From: Clostridiaceae bacterium
GTDB taxonomy: Bacteria; Bacillota; Clostridia; Acetivibrionales; DUMC01
DNA: 43,025 nt
NCBI GenBank assembly: GCA_012840075.1
Contig: DUMC01000018.1
Location: 1 to 43,025, forward strand
Reading direction: 5' to 3'
Part shown: positions 16,200 through 25,483 of the stretch, piece after piece
Layout of the letters: every line of letters begins with the position of its first letter
How positions within the stretch are numbered: position 1 is the stretch's first letter
Notes under the pieces: model-generated
Database searches by the model: none
What the model was told of the DNA's origin: nothing
The model's input: only the letters and a program-made list of their open reading frames with translations
Made by a program: the position numbers and the translations under genes

Positions 16200-18440
16200 G
16201 TGAATAATAATGAGAAACGAATAATAGAGAAAATAACTGAAGCATTAAATCAAATTCTTAGTGGAAAGAAGACTGAGCCTATCCAATGTGAGAATTCCCC
16301 ACAGTCATTGGGGATATTAATAAGAAAGACGAATGAAGTTATATGTTTTTTTTCTGAAATATTGGATTTTATACTTCCGTTATCCAAGGGGTTATTAAAT
16401 GAAAATCTACCTCAAGGAAGTAATCCGCTTGTTTTTTTATTCAAAGAATTTCATACACATCTTAGAAAGTTTAAAAACGGAGTACATGAAATTAAAAGCG
16501 GGGTTAATGGAGGAATACATGAACTAGAGACCGGAGTTCATGAAGGAGTGCATGAACTAAAAAGCGAGGTTCATGGATTAGGAGAAAGTCATGTCCTAAA
16601 AGATACAAAAAACACTGGATGCAACGAAGATAAAAAGCAGAAATATGAAAGTAACGAAGATGAAATGCAGGAAGAGGTGCAGGTAACTGAATATAAAGAA
16701 AAGGAAGGAGATGGTATTGCAGATAAGTATAGAATGTTGCTGGAGAATGCCAGGGATATTATTTTGTTTATTAGTCCTGACGGATACATATTGGAAGCAA
16801 ACAAGGCAGCTATAGATGCTTATGGTTACAGCAGGGACGAGTTGCTTTCGTTGAAAATATTTGACCTACATAATGAAAATAACAGTTTGGTTATAGAACA
16901 ATATCTTAATGAATCAAATCATAGTGGAATCACCTATGAAACTGTTAATCTACGCAGGGATGGCAGTACTTTTCCTGTAGAAGTAAGTTCCCAAAGCGTT
17001 ATAATCGGAGACCAACAAATCTTAGTTCAAATCATACGGGATATTACGGATAGAAAGCGTGTTGAAGAAAATCTTCGTTACTTTGCTTCGTATGATGCAT
17101 TGACTGGGATTCCAAACAGAAGGGTTCTTGAAGAAACTTATAATGAAATGTTTGGACCTGCAAGCGATATTAGCTTTATGAAAAGAACAGGAGCTCTTAT
17201 ATTAATTGATATAGATAACTTTAAATTTATTAATGATACCTTTGGACACACGGTAGGAGATATGGTGCTTGTTAATCTGGTTTCAATATTGAAAAGAAAT
17301 TTACGCAATGATGATCTTTTAGCACGTTTTGGCGGAGATGAATTTTGTGTTTTGCTGAAAAATGTAAATGTTCAACAAGCAAATATTATAGTGGAAAAAT
17401 TAAGACGCGCTGTGGAACAATCAAGAGTATTGCTTGGAGAATCCGATATATCATTTGGATATACCATAAGCGTAGGAGTAGCTCCAATTCTAGGCGGAAT
17501 GTTAGAATTCCAGGAAATTATATCCCGGGCAGATTATGCTCTTTATCAATCAAAAGAAAATGGCCGTAACCGAGTGTCCTGCATATCTAATGAACAAATA
17601 TCAAAGGATAAGCTTGTAGAAACTAATAATATGATATTCCTTATAAACGAAGCACTTAATACAAACAGGATTGTTTTATATTTTCAGCCTATAGTTGAAA
17701 TATCAACCGGAAAAGTCATTCATCATGAAGCGTTAATCAGAATATTGACTAAAACCGGTGAAATAATTTATCCTGGGAAAACACTGCCAATTGCTGAGCG
17801 CTTTGGTTTAATGCCGTTAATAGACAGACAAGTGCTCAAATTATCTTTTGAGGCATTAGAAAAATATCCTGAGCTCAAACTTTTTATTAACCTTTCGGGA
17901 GCCAGTATCGGTGATGATAGCATTGTTTCAATGATAGAAGAAAATATAAATAGGAGGAAATTTGATCCTTCAAGGCTTGGCTTTGAAATAGCGGAAACAC
18001 TGGCAATGAAAGATTTTGCACGAGCCGAACTCTGGATTAAACAATTGCGTCAAAAAGGGTGCAGGTTTGCTCTGGATGATTTTGGAGCAGGTTTTTCTTC
18101 ATTTTCATATCTTCAATACCTTTCCGTGGACTATGTAAAAATAGATGGCAGTTATATACGGGATTTGGACAGAAATTACAAAAACAGAGCTTTGGTACAG
18201 GCAATAAACATCGTTGCTCATTCTTTTGGCAAAAAGGTAATAGCCGAATTTGTAGAAAATAGTTCAATTTTAAATATTTTAAGCCAGGATAAGGTAAATT
18301 ACGGTCAGGGATATTACCTCGGGCATCCAGAACCGGTGCCGAAATTTGAAAGTATCCCTGTATACATCGAAGGGAATAAAAAAGTGCGCGTTGAAGAGAA
18401 TAAAAAAGCTGAAAAAAATAAAAAAGTTGACAAAAGATAA
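16200..18440 (+). CDS. PAS-GGDEF-EAL cyclic-di-GMP turnover protein
   Basis: About 746 residues. Order: N-terminal region (1-85) of unknown fold; a linker (90-160) with repeated VHEIK/IHELE/VHELK pieces; PAS domain (~170-290) ending in DITDRKRVEENL; GGDEF domain with intact FGGDEF near residue 377; EAL domain starting with EALIR near 509, then FINLSGASI, DDFGAGFSSFSYL, VDYVKIDGSYI, and QGYYLGHPEP. Both catalytic sites look intact, so it could be a diguanylate cyclase, a phosphodiesterase or both; the VIAEFVEN motif differs from the usual VIAEGVE. No membrane helices, so it is probably a cytosolic sensor. Start: GTG 16200 is preferred because AAAGGTG lies at 16187-16193; GTG 16191 is in frame but inside that site. 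The last residues are Lys/Glu-rich repeats. Confidence 0.87.
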   Translation: MNNNEKRIIEKITEALNQILSGKKTEPIQCENSPQSLGILIRKTNEVICFFSEILDFILPLSKGLLNENLPQGSNPLVFLFKEFHTHLRKFKNGVHEIKSGVNGGIHELETGVHEGVHELKSEVHGLGESHVLKDTKNTGCNEDKKQKYESNEDEMQEEVQVTEYKEKEGDGIADKYRMLLENARDIILFISPDGYILEANKAAIDAYGYSRDELLSLKIFDLHNENNSLVIEQYLNESNHSGITYETVNLRRDGSTFPVEVSSQSVIIGDQQILVQIIRDITDRKRVEENLRYFASYDALTGIPNRRVLEETYNEMFGPASDISFMKRTGALILIDIDNFKFINDTFGHTVGDMVLVNLVSILKRNLRNDDLLARFGGDEFCVLLKNVNVQQANIIVEKLRRAVEQSRVLLGESDISFGYTISVGVAPILGGMLEFQEIISRADYALYQSKENGRNRVSCISNEQISKDKLVETNNMIFLINEALNTNRIVLYFQPIVEISTGKVIHHEALIRILTKTGEIIYPGKTLPIAERFGLMPLIDRQVLKLSFEALEKYPELKLFINLSGASIGDDSIVSMIEENINRRKFDPSRLGFEIAETLAMKDFARAELWIKQLRQKGCRFALDDFGAGFSSFSYLQYLSVDYVKIDGSYIRDLDRNYKNRALVQAINIVAHSFGKKVIAEFVENSSILNILSQDKVNYGQGYYLGHPEPVPKFESIPVYIEGNKKVRVEENKKAEKNKKVDKR

Positions 18441-18678
18441 AATATCATTGACAGAATATAAAATATCATTGTCTGATTGGTGATATTTCCACATTGTAAG
18501 AACTTATCTAAAACTTATATAGATCTTAAATTTATATAGATCTTTAAACTTATATATTAAGTATGTTCAGATTAAGTATGTTGAGATGTTCGAAACTTAT
18601 ATTAAAACTTATATTATAAGTATCTTATCTTATAAGCCTCCATTATTAATAAGAGCCTCCATTATTAATAAGTATCTA
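18441..18678. repeat. Spacer made of successive short tandem duplications
   Basis: Contains, in order, doubled AAAATATCATTG, doubled TTATATAGATCTT, doubled AAGTATGTT, and a perfect doubling of GCCTCCATTATTAATAAG (about 18636-18672). Lies between the convergent GGDEF/EAL and mntP genes. No clear terminator. Confidence 0.6.
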
Positions 18679-19248
18679 TCATACTACAAGTATATCCAGA
18701 TGCTCGAACAAAATTTTAGTTCCGATTAAAGTTAGTATAATACCTCCTGCTAATTCTGCCTTACTTTTATATTTTATTCCGAATCTATTACCCATGATAA
18801 CACCAATAAATGATATACCAAATGTGATAGTACCGATTATTGTGACTGAAGGCAGAATGGATACTTTAAGAAATGCAAAAGTTATTCCGACAGCTAATGC
18901 ATCAATACTGGTAGCTAATGCAAGCACAAAAAGCTCCTTAATATCAAGTTGAGTATTACATTCAACGACTTCATCATCCTTCAGACCTTCAATGATCATT
19001 TTACCTCCGATGAAGGCTAACAAGATGAAAGATATCCAATGATCGTAGGCAGTTATATATTTTTCGAATCGATGGCCCAACAACCACCCTATGAATGGCA
19101 TTCCTGCCTGGAATCCCCCAAAGAAAATCCCGATAATCACAGAATGATGATAATTTATTTTTTTCATACATAAGCCTTTGCAAAGAGCCACTGCAAAAGC
19201 ATCCATTGATAAGCCAATAGCAGTTATCAACAACTCAGTTAATCCCAT
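18679..19248 (-). CDS. mntP: Putative manganese efflux pump MntP
   Basis: About 189 residues, six membrane helices arranged as two repeats, each with the family's buried Asp: [13 protein letters not shown] in helix 1 and [14 protein letters not shown] in helix 4. The family exports Mn2+ and in other bacteria is under MntR and Mn-riboswitch control. Start is ATG 19248 ([12 protein letters not shown]) with GGAGG five bases upstream; the in-frame TTG at 19260 overlaps that ribosome site. A structured RNA lies upstream on the same strand. An MntR-like regulator is encoded at 34799. Confidence 0.88.
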   Translation of the reverse strand: MGLTELLITAIGLSMDAFAVALCKGLCMKKINYHHSVIIGIFFGGFQAGMPFIGWLLGHRFEKYITAYDHWISFILLAFIGGKMIIEGLKDDEVVECNTQLDIKELFVLALATSIDALAVGITFAFLKVSILPSVTIIGTITFGISFIGVIMGNRFGIKYKSKAELAGGIILTLIGTKILFEHLDILVV

Positions 19249-19261
19249 TTTATCCTCCAAT

Positions 19262-19480
19262 TAGACTGAATAAACTTAAAAGCTCTTAAAAGCTCAAATA
19301 TAAACGTAAACAAAATAAAACTTATGCAAAACATAACTTAAGTTTAAACAAAGCAAAGCTTAAATAAACAAAGCTTAAGCAAAACAAAACATTGGTAAAA
19401 CAAAACTTTGGCAAAACAAATCTTTAGTAAAACAAAACGTTAGCAAAACAAAGCATTAGCCAAACAAAACATTAGCAAAA
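19262..19480. repeat. Run of ~18-base AAACAAAACATTAGCA-type repeats
   Basis: A leader or spacer upstream of mntP, built of many near-copies of AACAAAGCATTAGC/AACAAAACATTAGC spaced about 17-18 bases. Almost devoid of C and G on the minus-strand transcript outside GC dinucleotides, hence probably unstructured RNA. Confidence 0.6.
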
Positions 19481-19481
19481 C

Positions 19482-19552
19482 AAAGCAGGTACATCTTGTG
19501 TACCCGCTTTCTATATAAACAACACATGCACAGCTTTAAAAAGCTGCACATG
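19482..19552 (-). ncRNA. Two-hairpin RNA element upstream of mntP (leader attenuator or small RNA)
   Basis: Hairpin A spans 19552-19525: CAUGUGCAGCUUU, 2-base loop, AAAGCUGUGCAUG, thirteen pairs. Hairpin B spans 19510-19482: twelve pairs around a 5-base loop, followed on the minus strand by UUUGUUUU like an intrinsic terminator. The three imperfect positions are G-U pairs if the minus strand is transcribed but A-C mismatches on the plus strand, which indicates minus-strand RNA. I could not match it to the yybP-ykoY manganese riboswitch. mntP starts 230 bases further on. Confidence 0.55.
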
Positions 19553-20238
19553 AGTCTCATCCTATAAATTCCAAAATAATTAAACCATCAAAATAATAAA
19601 GTCAAGTTAAGTCACCAAAATAAATAAGTCATAACAATTTTCAGGTTATTAAATAAATTTAAAAACAAATAGCAAATAAACTAAATATACTAAATAAACA
19701 ACTTCAACTAAATCACTTAAACAATTTACTGACTAAATACACAGTAAAACGACCACTAAAATTAGAGTGCTATAAATACAAAGTAAAACAAAACGCTACA
19801 CTGCAAACGCTTTCTTTTAAATTAAAAAGCTGCACACCTTATACTTACATATTTTAATATGCCCATTTTATTTTCATTTTATTTTATTTATATTAATATG
19901 TGTTTATATCAATACAAATTTATATTAATATATATTTCTAATTCTAATTCTAATTTTGTTTATATTAGTGTTTATATTAATACATAATGTTTATATTAAT
20001 GCAATCATAAAAGTTTTTTGTTAATTTAATACAGTCATAATAGCATACTTGTTTTTCAATGTCAACATGTTGTAAGGTTTTTAACCTGCATTTATACTGT
20101 ATTTATTCGAAAAGTTTTGAAAATGTGCTTGAAATATTTAGAAAATTTACGAATTTGCTTGAAAATTTGCTCGAAACTTGTCATTTTTTTGTTCAGGCGT
20201 TTTTGTTTTCAGGTGCATTATTTATTCGCATTATGTAT
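19553..20238. other. AT-rich gene-less region between HxlR gene and mntP RNA element
   Basis: About 690 bases. It contains a second copy of the 13-mer AAAAAGCTGCACA (19824-19836; the first is in hairpin A at 19538-19550) and runs of TTTATATTAAT. A plus-strand frame at 20059-20391 exists, but its second half lies antisense to the HxlR gene and it has no ribosome site. A weak minus-strand TTGACT (19605-19600) is the only promoter-like hexamer noticed. Confidence 0.4.
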
Positions 20239-20679
20239 TCAGTTAGAATCTTTTTCGCTAATTACGGCAATTTGACTTTTGTCGATATTTTTTTTGCAAT
20301 AAGGACAATAGTATTGGAGCTCTATAACGTGTTTGCAATCAGCATGTACCAATTTTTTATAACACTTTTTCAGGTGTTTTTGTCCCCATAATATTATACA
20401 GTTAAATAAATCATCTAAGTCTTTTCCGCTTTCTGTAAGAACGTATCGATAACGTGGCGGATGCTCCTGGTATAAAATCGGGACTATCAGTTCATCTTCT
20501 TCAAGGCTTTTTAAGCGATTGGAAAGGAGATTACTGGGGATTCCTTCTAATCTTTCCAATAGCGAGTTAAAAGTGTCATAGCCATTGGCTAGTTGGCGCA
20601 ATATGAGCATCGTCCATTTATCTCCGATAATATTTAAAGTTTGCGCAATATTGCATGGGAAATTATAATGATTTTTCAC
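20239..20679 (-). CDS. HxlR family transcriptional regulator
   Basis: 146 residues. Winged-helix HxlR domain (CNIAQTLNIIGDKWTMLILRQL, then LEGIPSNLLSNRLKSLEEDELI and the wing HPPRYRYVLTESG) in residues 9-105. The C-terminal extension contains CKHVIELQYYCPYCKK, a possible zinc-ribbon or redox-sensing Cys set, not present in minimal family members. Some HxlR regulators respond to aldehydes, quinones or disulfide stress. Start is GTG 20679 with AGGAGAT eight bases upstream. It lies downstream of the CcdA-TlpA gene on the same strand with a 200-base gap; its targets are unknown. Confidence 0.85.
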   Translation of the reverse strand: MKNHYNFPCNIAQTLNIIGDKWTMLILRQLANGYDTFNSLLERLEGIPSNLLSNRLKSLEEDELIVPILYQEHPPRYRYVLTESGKDLDDLFNCIILWGQKHLKKCYKKLVHADCKHVIELQYYCPYCKKNIDKSQIAVISEKDSN

Positions 20680-20878
20680 TTTATTATATCTCCTTTCAAA
20701 ATATATTTCTGCTTTTGTTTTTCATTATTTATTAAGTGTAAATATCAATACTTGCTAATAATTATTATATAATAATTGTTAGCGATATTTATTAGTGATT
20801 GGAGATTATAAGTGATTGGTTATTGGTAAAATATAATTTTGATTTCTATACATAAGTTCAGTTCGTTGGATTCAGAGT

Positions 20879-22468
20879 TTATTCTGTTGTTGAATTCAAT
20901 GTTTGTTCTATTGCATTTTTCATAATATCCTTTGTAAGCATTCCCGGAGCGTAGCCATAGATATTTCCGTTTTTATCTATCAAAAAAGTAGTGGGGAATG
21001 CAGTGATGTAGTATTGCATTAAAACATCGCCGGTTTCATCAAATACTACAGGAAATGTATATCCATTTTCTTTTAAAAAGTTAATTACTCCTTCTTTATC
21101 TAATTCTTGTGTATAATATTTATTTTTTTCGCTGCGGGGATTTGCGACTCCTAGTATTATTACATCACCTTGGTTTTTGTTATACTCATTATATATTTCT
21201 TCAATATCAGGCATTTCCTCACGACAGGGAGGACACCAGGTTGCCCAAAAATTCAAAAATACTACTTTCCCTTTATAATCGGATAAAGTATGTTCATTGC
21301 CATATTGATCCACTAATGTAAAATCAAACGCAGGGATAGGTTCCCTTTCATTTTCGTCATTTTCTTCAATATCAGTTTCTTCTGGATTTGATTTTTCTTT
21401 GTTAGTGCTTTCTTCTCCATTAGCTTCTTCTTTATTAGCTTTATTAGCTTTTTCACCATTGGTTTTGGCTCCGTTTGTTTCAGTATTAATGTCATTATTG
21501 GTATCTATATTGGAATCGGAAGAATTTTTTTCATTTAGCGAATCATTATTACTGTTATTATCTGCAGTGTTTGGTTGTTGGGCAATGTTGTTATCTTCGT
21601 GTTGTGATGTGTTATTATCACCCTGTTGTGACGCGTTATTGTTATTTTGCTGTGAAATGTTGTCATTATCTTGTTGCGCATTATCTTGTTTCGTAGTATT
21701 ACTGCTATTTTGTTGTACTACGTTGCTACGTGGATCAAGTGTGTTTAAATATCCGGATATGCTGTTCATCCATCCTGTAAAAGTCATAATTCCTATTAAG
21801 ATCAGGATAAATCCTCCTGTTTTTACTGTATATTTGACTAATTTTTGGTGTTTGCGCAAAAAGTCTAATGCCTGAGTGGTGAACAATCCTAGCAAAAGGA
21901 AAGGAATGATGAAACCAATTGAATATATTAGTACAAGCATATTTCCTATAAGAGAATTTCTTGCACTTGAAGCCAGAATAAGTACGGAAGATAACATTGG
22001 ACCTATGCATGGTGTCCAGGCAAAGCTGAATGTAAAGCCCATTACTAGTGCTACCAATGGATTTACGCTTTTATTACCTGGATCATAGTTGATCCGTCTT
22101 TCTCGATTTAGGAATTTAAAGTCAAAAATACCTATTTGAAAAAGACCTAGAACAATGATAATTATACCGCCTATGCGGGTAAATAACAGTCGATTGTTCT
22201 TAAAAAAGGTTCCTATGGCAGTAAAGGACATGCCTAAAGTGAAAAAAGCAAAGGAAATTCCTAATACAAAACAAATGGTATGTAAAAAAACTTTTTTTCT
22301 ATTGTAAGCAATTTTTCCGCCTGCTTCAATTCCTTTGGTATTACCTGAAAGATAACTCATATATACGGGTATTAAGGGAATAACACACGGTGAGAAGAAC
22401 GATAGAACACCCTCTACAAACACCATGATAAAACTAATATTATCTTTTGATATTAATGATTCAAACAT
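20879..22468 (-). CDS. CcdA-TlpA fusion: membrane thiol transporter joined to thioredoxin-like domain
   Basis: About 529 residues. Residues 1-235: CcdA/DsbD membrane domain with its two redox cysteines in FFSPCVIPLIP and FAWTPCIGPML. Residues ~240-385: extracytoplasmic linker of extreme Asn/Gln/Asp then Glu/Lys/Asn composition, including four 8-residue repeats (DNDNISQQ, NNNNASQQ, GDNNTSQH, EDNNIAQQ). Residues ~390-529: TlpA/ResA-type domain with WATWCPPCREEMP and the cis-Pro region AFPTTFLID. The protein should pass electrons from cytosolic thioredoxin across the membrane to reduce external thiols in one polypeptide. Start ATG 22468 has AGGAG eight bases upstream; an in-frame GTG at 22477 touches that site. 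Confidence 0.88.
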   Translation of the reverse strand: MFESLISKDNISFIMVFVEGVLSFFSPCVIPLIPVYMSYLSGNTKGIEAGGKIAYNRKKVFLHTICFVLGISFAFFTLGMSFTAIGTFFKNNRLLFTRIGGIIIIVLGLFQIGIFDFKFLNRERRINYDPGNKSVNPLVALVMGFTFSFAWTPCIGPMLSSVLILASSARNSLIGNMLVLIYSIGFIIPFLLLGLFTTQALDFLRKHQKLVKYTVKTGGFILILIGIMTFTGWMNSISGYLNTLDPRSNVVQQNSSNTTKQDNAQQDNDNISQQNNNNASQQGDNNTSQHEDNNIAQQPNTADNNSNNDSLNEKNSSDSNIDTNNDINTETNGAKTNGEKANKANKEEANGEESTNKEKSNPEETDIEENDENEREPIPAFDFTLVDQYGNEHTLSDYKGKVVFLNFWATWCPPCREEMPDIEEIYNEYNKNQGDVIILGVANPRSEKNKYYTQELDKEGVINFLKENGYTFPVVFDETGDVLMQYYITAFPTTFLIDKNGNIYGYAPGMLTKDIMKNAIEQTLNSTTE

Positions 22469-22704
22469 AATTTTCACTCCTGTATTAATTTTGCTATTGC
22501 GTTATTTTGATCCAGAGTTAGTTATAAATAATTATAATACAGATAAATTTAAAAAGTCAAGTAAATTTATTAAATAAAGTTACATACATCTAAGTAAATA
22601 TTATATATAGGCACATATAGGCGCTTATTAATAAATATTTTATTGGGTAAATAATACTATATATAGTAGCATAAGAGAGCAATGTTGGTTAAAAAGAAGT
22701 TGAT

Positions 22705-23457
22705 CTAGAATTGATATTTGATACCTAACAATGAACAAATAGTTTCAGGGATTTTTTGAAGTGGGACCTGAAATTCAACGGCTCCGATATTATAAGCAAC
22801 TTTTGGCATCCCATATACTATGGAAGTTTTTTCATCCTGTCCGATAGTTCTGGCTCCTTTATTTCTCATGGCAAGCAATCCTTTGGAACCATCATGTCCC
22901 ATTCCGGTAAGAATAATACCTATTGCGTTTTTGCCGCATACTTTTGACACTGATTCAAACAAAACATCAATAGAAGGACGATGGCCACTTACTTTCTCGC
23001 CCATAAAACACTCAACCTTATACGTACTTCCTTCTTTTACAACTATCATGTGCTTTTCGCCAGGTGCTATTAATACTTTTCCTGTCTCTATACAATCTCC
23101 TGTTTCAGCTTCTTTGACATCAAATTCAGTTGTATCATTTAATCTTTCGGCAAACATCTTGGAAAAGACAGGCGGTATATGTTGTACTATCACAATACCG
23201 GGTATATTCTTTGGTAAAGATCTTAAAATGGTGTAGATAGCTTCAGTACCGCCGGCAGAAGCTCCAATTGCTATTATTTTAAAATCCGCCCTATTACTAT
23301 TGTTATAACTGTTGCTGCTTCTATTGTTGCAGCAATTGCTACTGCTATTATTACTGCCATTGTTACTTATATTGCTATTGCTCGTGATATTTGCGTTACA
23401 ACTATTTGTTTTATTTATTAAGTTATAATTATTGCCGAAGCTTTTATAAGCATCCAT
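22705..23457 (-). CDS. CheB-type protein-glutamate methylesterase without receiver domain
   Basis: 250 residues. The catalytic domain runs from ~58: IAIGASAGGTEA (nucleophilic Ser), IVIVQHIPPVFSKMFAERL (His), and LTGMGHDGSKG (Asp), so the triad is complete. In CheB this domain demethylates chemoreceptors and is controlled by a receiver domain; here the receiver is absent and the N-terminus instead is a ~50-residue Asn/Ser tail (SNISNNGSNNSSSN). No che genes are nearby. Function could be a constitutive methylesterase/deamidase or another signalling role. Ribosome site AGGAAGGA precedes the ATG. Confidence 0.83.
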   Translation of the reverse strand: MDAYKSFGNNYNLINKTNSCNANITSNSNISNNGSNNSSSNCCNNRSSNSYNNSNRADFKIIAIGASAGGTEAIYTILRSLPKNIPGIVIVQHIPPVFSKMFAERLNDTTEFDVKEAETGDCIETGKVLIAPGEKHMIVVKEGSTYKVECFMGEKVSGHRPSIDVLFESVSKVCGKNAIGIILTGMGHDGSKGLLAMRNKGARTIGQDEKTSIVYGMPKVAYNIGAVEFQVPLQKIPETICSLLGIKYQF

Positions 23458-23856
23458 TCTGGCTATTCCTTCCTAAATTAGTGATTATTTTTATTTCCTG
23501 CTATTTCCCTAAATATATTGATATCTTTTTCAATTCCTGGCTATTATTATAATTCTCAAGGAAGCTAAAAACAGCCTATTTTTACACAAATTAATAGGAA
23601 TTAACACAAATTTATTTACATTAATTAACTCATATTAATATTAATATTTATCCAAGAATTTTTGTACTTGTTCAAATGAAATTTTAATATAAGTGAAATT
23701 TTAAAGTAAATAGAATTTTATTACTTTTTATTATTTGAGTATTTGAGAACGTATGATACGTGTCTTTTTAAATATGTCGGGACGGTGTGTCAATGTCTGT
23801 GTATAAATGTCTGTCTATATATACTTGATTCAATGTACATATATGTGAGCGAAAGT
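23458..23856. other. AT-rich divergent spacer (CheB / rubrerythrin)
   Basis: About 400 bases. Only short repeats are visible, such as TTAATATTAATATT near 23635 and doubled AATGTCTGT(G) near 23792-23815. No gene found. Confidence 0.4.
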
Positions 23857-23885
23857 TTGACGACCATCACATAAACTGCTAATTT
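23857..23885 (+). promoter_or_regulatory. Putative rubrerythrin promoter
   Basis: TTGACG (23857-23862), 17-base spacer, TAATTT (23880-23885). About 97 bases upstream of the ATG. The region that follows is AT-rich with partial dyads; a PerR box could not be identified with confidence. Confidence 0.5.
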
Positions 23886-23981
23886 TAGTAAATAATATAA
23901 TTGCATTCAGATTTATTATAAATGCATCTATTTAAATTTATTTGTAAAAAACTAGTATTTATAAGAAAGGGATGTTAAATA

Positions 23982-24536
23982 ATGACAGTGAAAAATGCTA
24001 TGACTGCTGATTTTTTGCGTTCCGCCTATGGTGGAGAAAGTATGGCACATATGAGGTACCTTATTTGGGGTGATATGGCTGATAATGAAGGAATGCCTAA
24101 TATCGGAAGACTATTCAGAGCTATAGCTTATGCAGAGTGGGTACATGCAGATAACCACTTTAAAGTTTTAAAAGATAAGGTTGGTGATGCAAGCGTAGCT
24201 GCAGGAGCTGTTTTTGGAGCCGGTAAAACGGTTGATAACCTTCAAGGTGCAATAAACGGTGAATTGCACGAAGTTGAACAAATGTACCCTGTATATTTAA
24301 ATACAGCCCGATTCCAAGGTGAAAAAGGTGCTGAAAAATCATTTCACTATGCATTGGAAGCTGAAAAGATACATGCAAAGCTTTTTGAAGAAGCGCAACG
24401 AGCAGCAAAGCAGGGTAGAGACATGAAACTAGAAACCGTTTATGTATGTCCTATTTGCGGACACACAGTCAAAGATAATTTACCCGATACATGCCCTATA
24501 TGCGGAGCCAAAAAAGAAATGTACAAACATTTTTAA
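23982..24536 (+). CDS. Rubrerythrin
   Basis: 184 residues, a peroxide-scavenging non-haem iron protein of anaerobes. Four-helix diiron domain first: GGESMAHMRY, AYAEWVHADNH, GELHEVEQMYP and ALEAEKIHAKLF supply the Glu/His ligands. The C-terminal rubredoxin domain has CPICGH and CPICGAKK for the FeS4 site. Length and order are standard. AAAGGGATG ribosome site. It accepts electrons from rubredoxin or NAD(P)H oxidoreductases, not encoded here. A cluster of GGGGACGG repeats starts within four bases of its stop and probably acts as its terminator. Confidence 0.93.
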   Translation: MTVKNAMTADFLRSAYGGESMAHMRYLIWGDMADNEGMPNIGRLFRAIAYAEWVHADNHFKVLKDKVGDASVAAGAVFGAGKTVDNLQGAINGELHEVEQMYPVYLNTARFQGEKGAEKSFHYALEAEKIHAKLFEEAQRAAKQGRDMKLETVYVCPICGHTVKDNLPDTCPICGAKKEMYKHF

Positions 24537-24539
24537 ATA

Positions 24540-24660
24540 GAGGGACGGTTCTTTTTTAGACAGGGGGACGGTTCTTTTGTCTTTTTTTAGACAGGGGGAC
24601 GGTTCTTTTGTCTTTTTCAGACAAAAGAACCGTCCCCCTGTCTCTCTCTCTGTCTCTCCC
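24540..24660. repeat. GGGGACGG repeat cluster 1, with 25-bp perfect hairpin
   Basis: Units of 25 bases (AGACA, then GGGGGACGGTTCTTT, then TGTCT) at 24558-24582 and 24589-24613, a partial one at 24540, and an inverted one at 24619-24643. The second and the inverted copy form a perfect 25-bp stem with a 5-base loop. Immediately 3' of the rubrerythrin gene. Confidence 0.9.
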
Positions 24661-24751
24661 CTGTCTTTGAAGAACTATCCCCAAGTTTGAAAAAATATGA
24701 TATAATTACCTTATTATGCCTAATGTTGTACATATGTGAGGTGAATCTATT

Positions 24752-25483
24752 ATGTTGGAAGTCAAAAATTTGTCTAAGGCTTTTGGCAACGTAATAGCTG
24801 TCAATAACATAAGTTTTTTTGTGGGAAAAGGTAAGGTATTTGGTCTTGTGGGAGAAAACGGCGCAGGCAAGACTACAACTATAAGGTTGCTTGCAACAAT
24901 GCTTAAACCTACTTCAGGAACTGCTGTTTTAGGAGGACATGATTTAGTACGAGAACCTGAGAAAGTAAGAGGAATTGTAGGTATATTATTTGGAGGTGAA
25001 AGCGGGCTTTATGACAGGCTTACTGCTGCTGAAAATATAGCATATTTTGGAGAGCTCAATAATATGGATAAACATACACTGAAAGAGAGAATCAAACAGC
25101 TGACAAAAATTTTTGAAATGGAGGAATATATCAATAGAAAGACAGGATCTCTTTCAAAAGGAATGAAGCAGAAAGTTGCATTTGCTCGTTCCATTGTTCA
25201 TAATCCTGAAATAATGCTTTTCGATGAGCCGACTTCCGGGCTGGACGTAACTGCAATCAGGAATGTTCATGAGTTTATTGAAAATTGTAAAAATGAAGGA
25301 AAGACAATAATTTTTTCAAGCCACAGCATGGTAGAAATTGAAAAACTGTGTGATAAGATAGGTATTATTCATAAAGGTAAACTTGTAGATGTAGGGACTG
25401 TTAGTGAGCTGCTGGAAAAGCATAATGAGAATACACTTGAAAATGTTTTTGTAAAATTGGTAGGTGATAAAAATGAATCTTAA
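24752..25483 (+). CDS. ABC exporter ATPase, NatA-like
   Basis: 243 residues with a complete ABC ATPase: Walker A GENGAGKTT, signature LSKGMKQKV, Walker B IMLFDEPTSGLD, and switch His in SSHSM. Most similar in layout to NatA (Na+ extrusion) and related CcmA-type ATPases that pair with ABC-2 permeases. Its end overlaps the permease gene by 11 bases, so the two form one transporter. Substrate is unproven; Na+ or a peptide/antibiotic are both possible. Confidence 0.87.
   Translation: MLEVKNLSKAFGNVIAVNNISFFVGKGKVFGLVGENGAGKTTTIRLLATMLKPTSGTAVLGGHDLVREPEKVRGIVGILFGGESGLYDRLTAAENIAYFGELNNMDKHTLKERIKQLTKIFEMEEYINRKTGSLSKGMKQKVAFARSIVHNPEIMLFDEPTSGLDVTAIRNVHEFIENCKNEGKTIIFSSHSMVEIEKLCDKIGIIHKGKLVDVGTVSELLEKHNENTLENVFVKLVGDKNES

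Noticed and set aside
19262-19620. yybP-ykoY manganese riboswitch upstream of mntP
   Set aside because: I could not find its conserved loops; only two simple hairpins are present, so I leave the element unassigned.
20059-20391. Plus-strand open frame of 110 codons
   Set aside because: Its second half is antisense to the HxlR gene, it is Phe-rich as expected for AT-rich shadow frames, and it has no ribosome site.
23463-23981. PerR box upstream of rubrerythrin
   Set aside because: Only partial matches to TTATAATNATTATAA in an AT-rich region; not distinguishable from chance.
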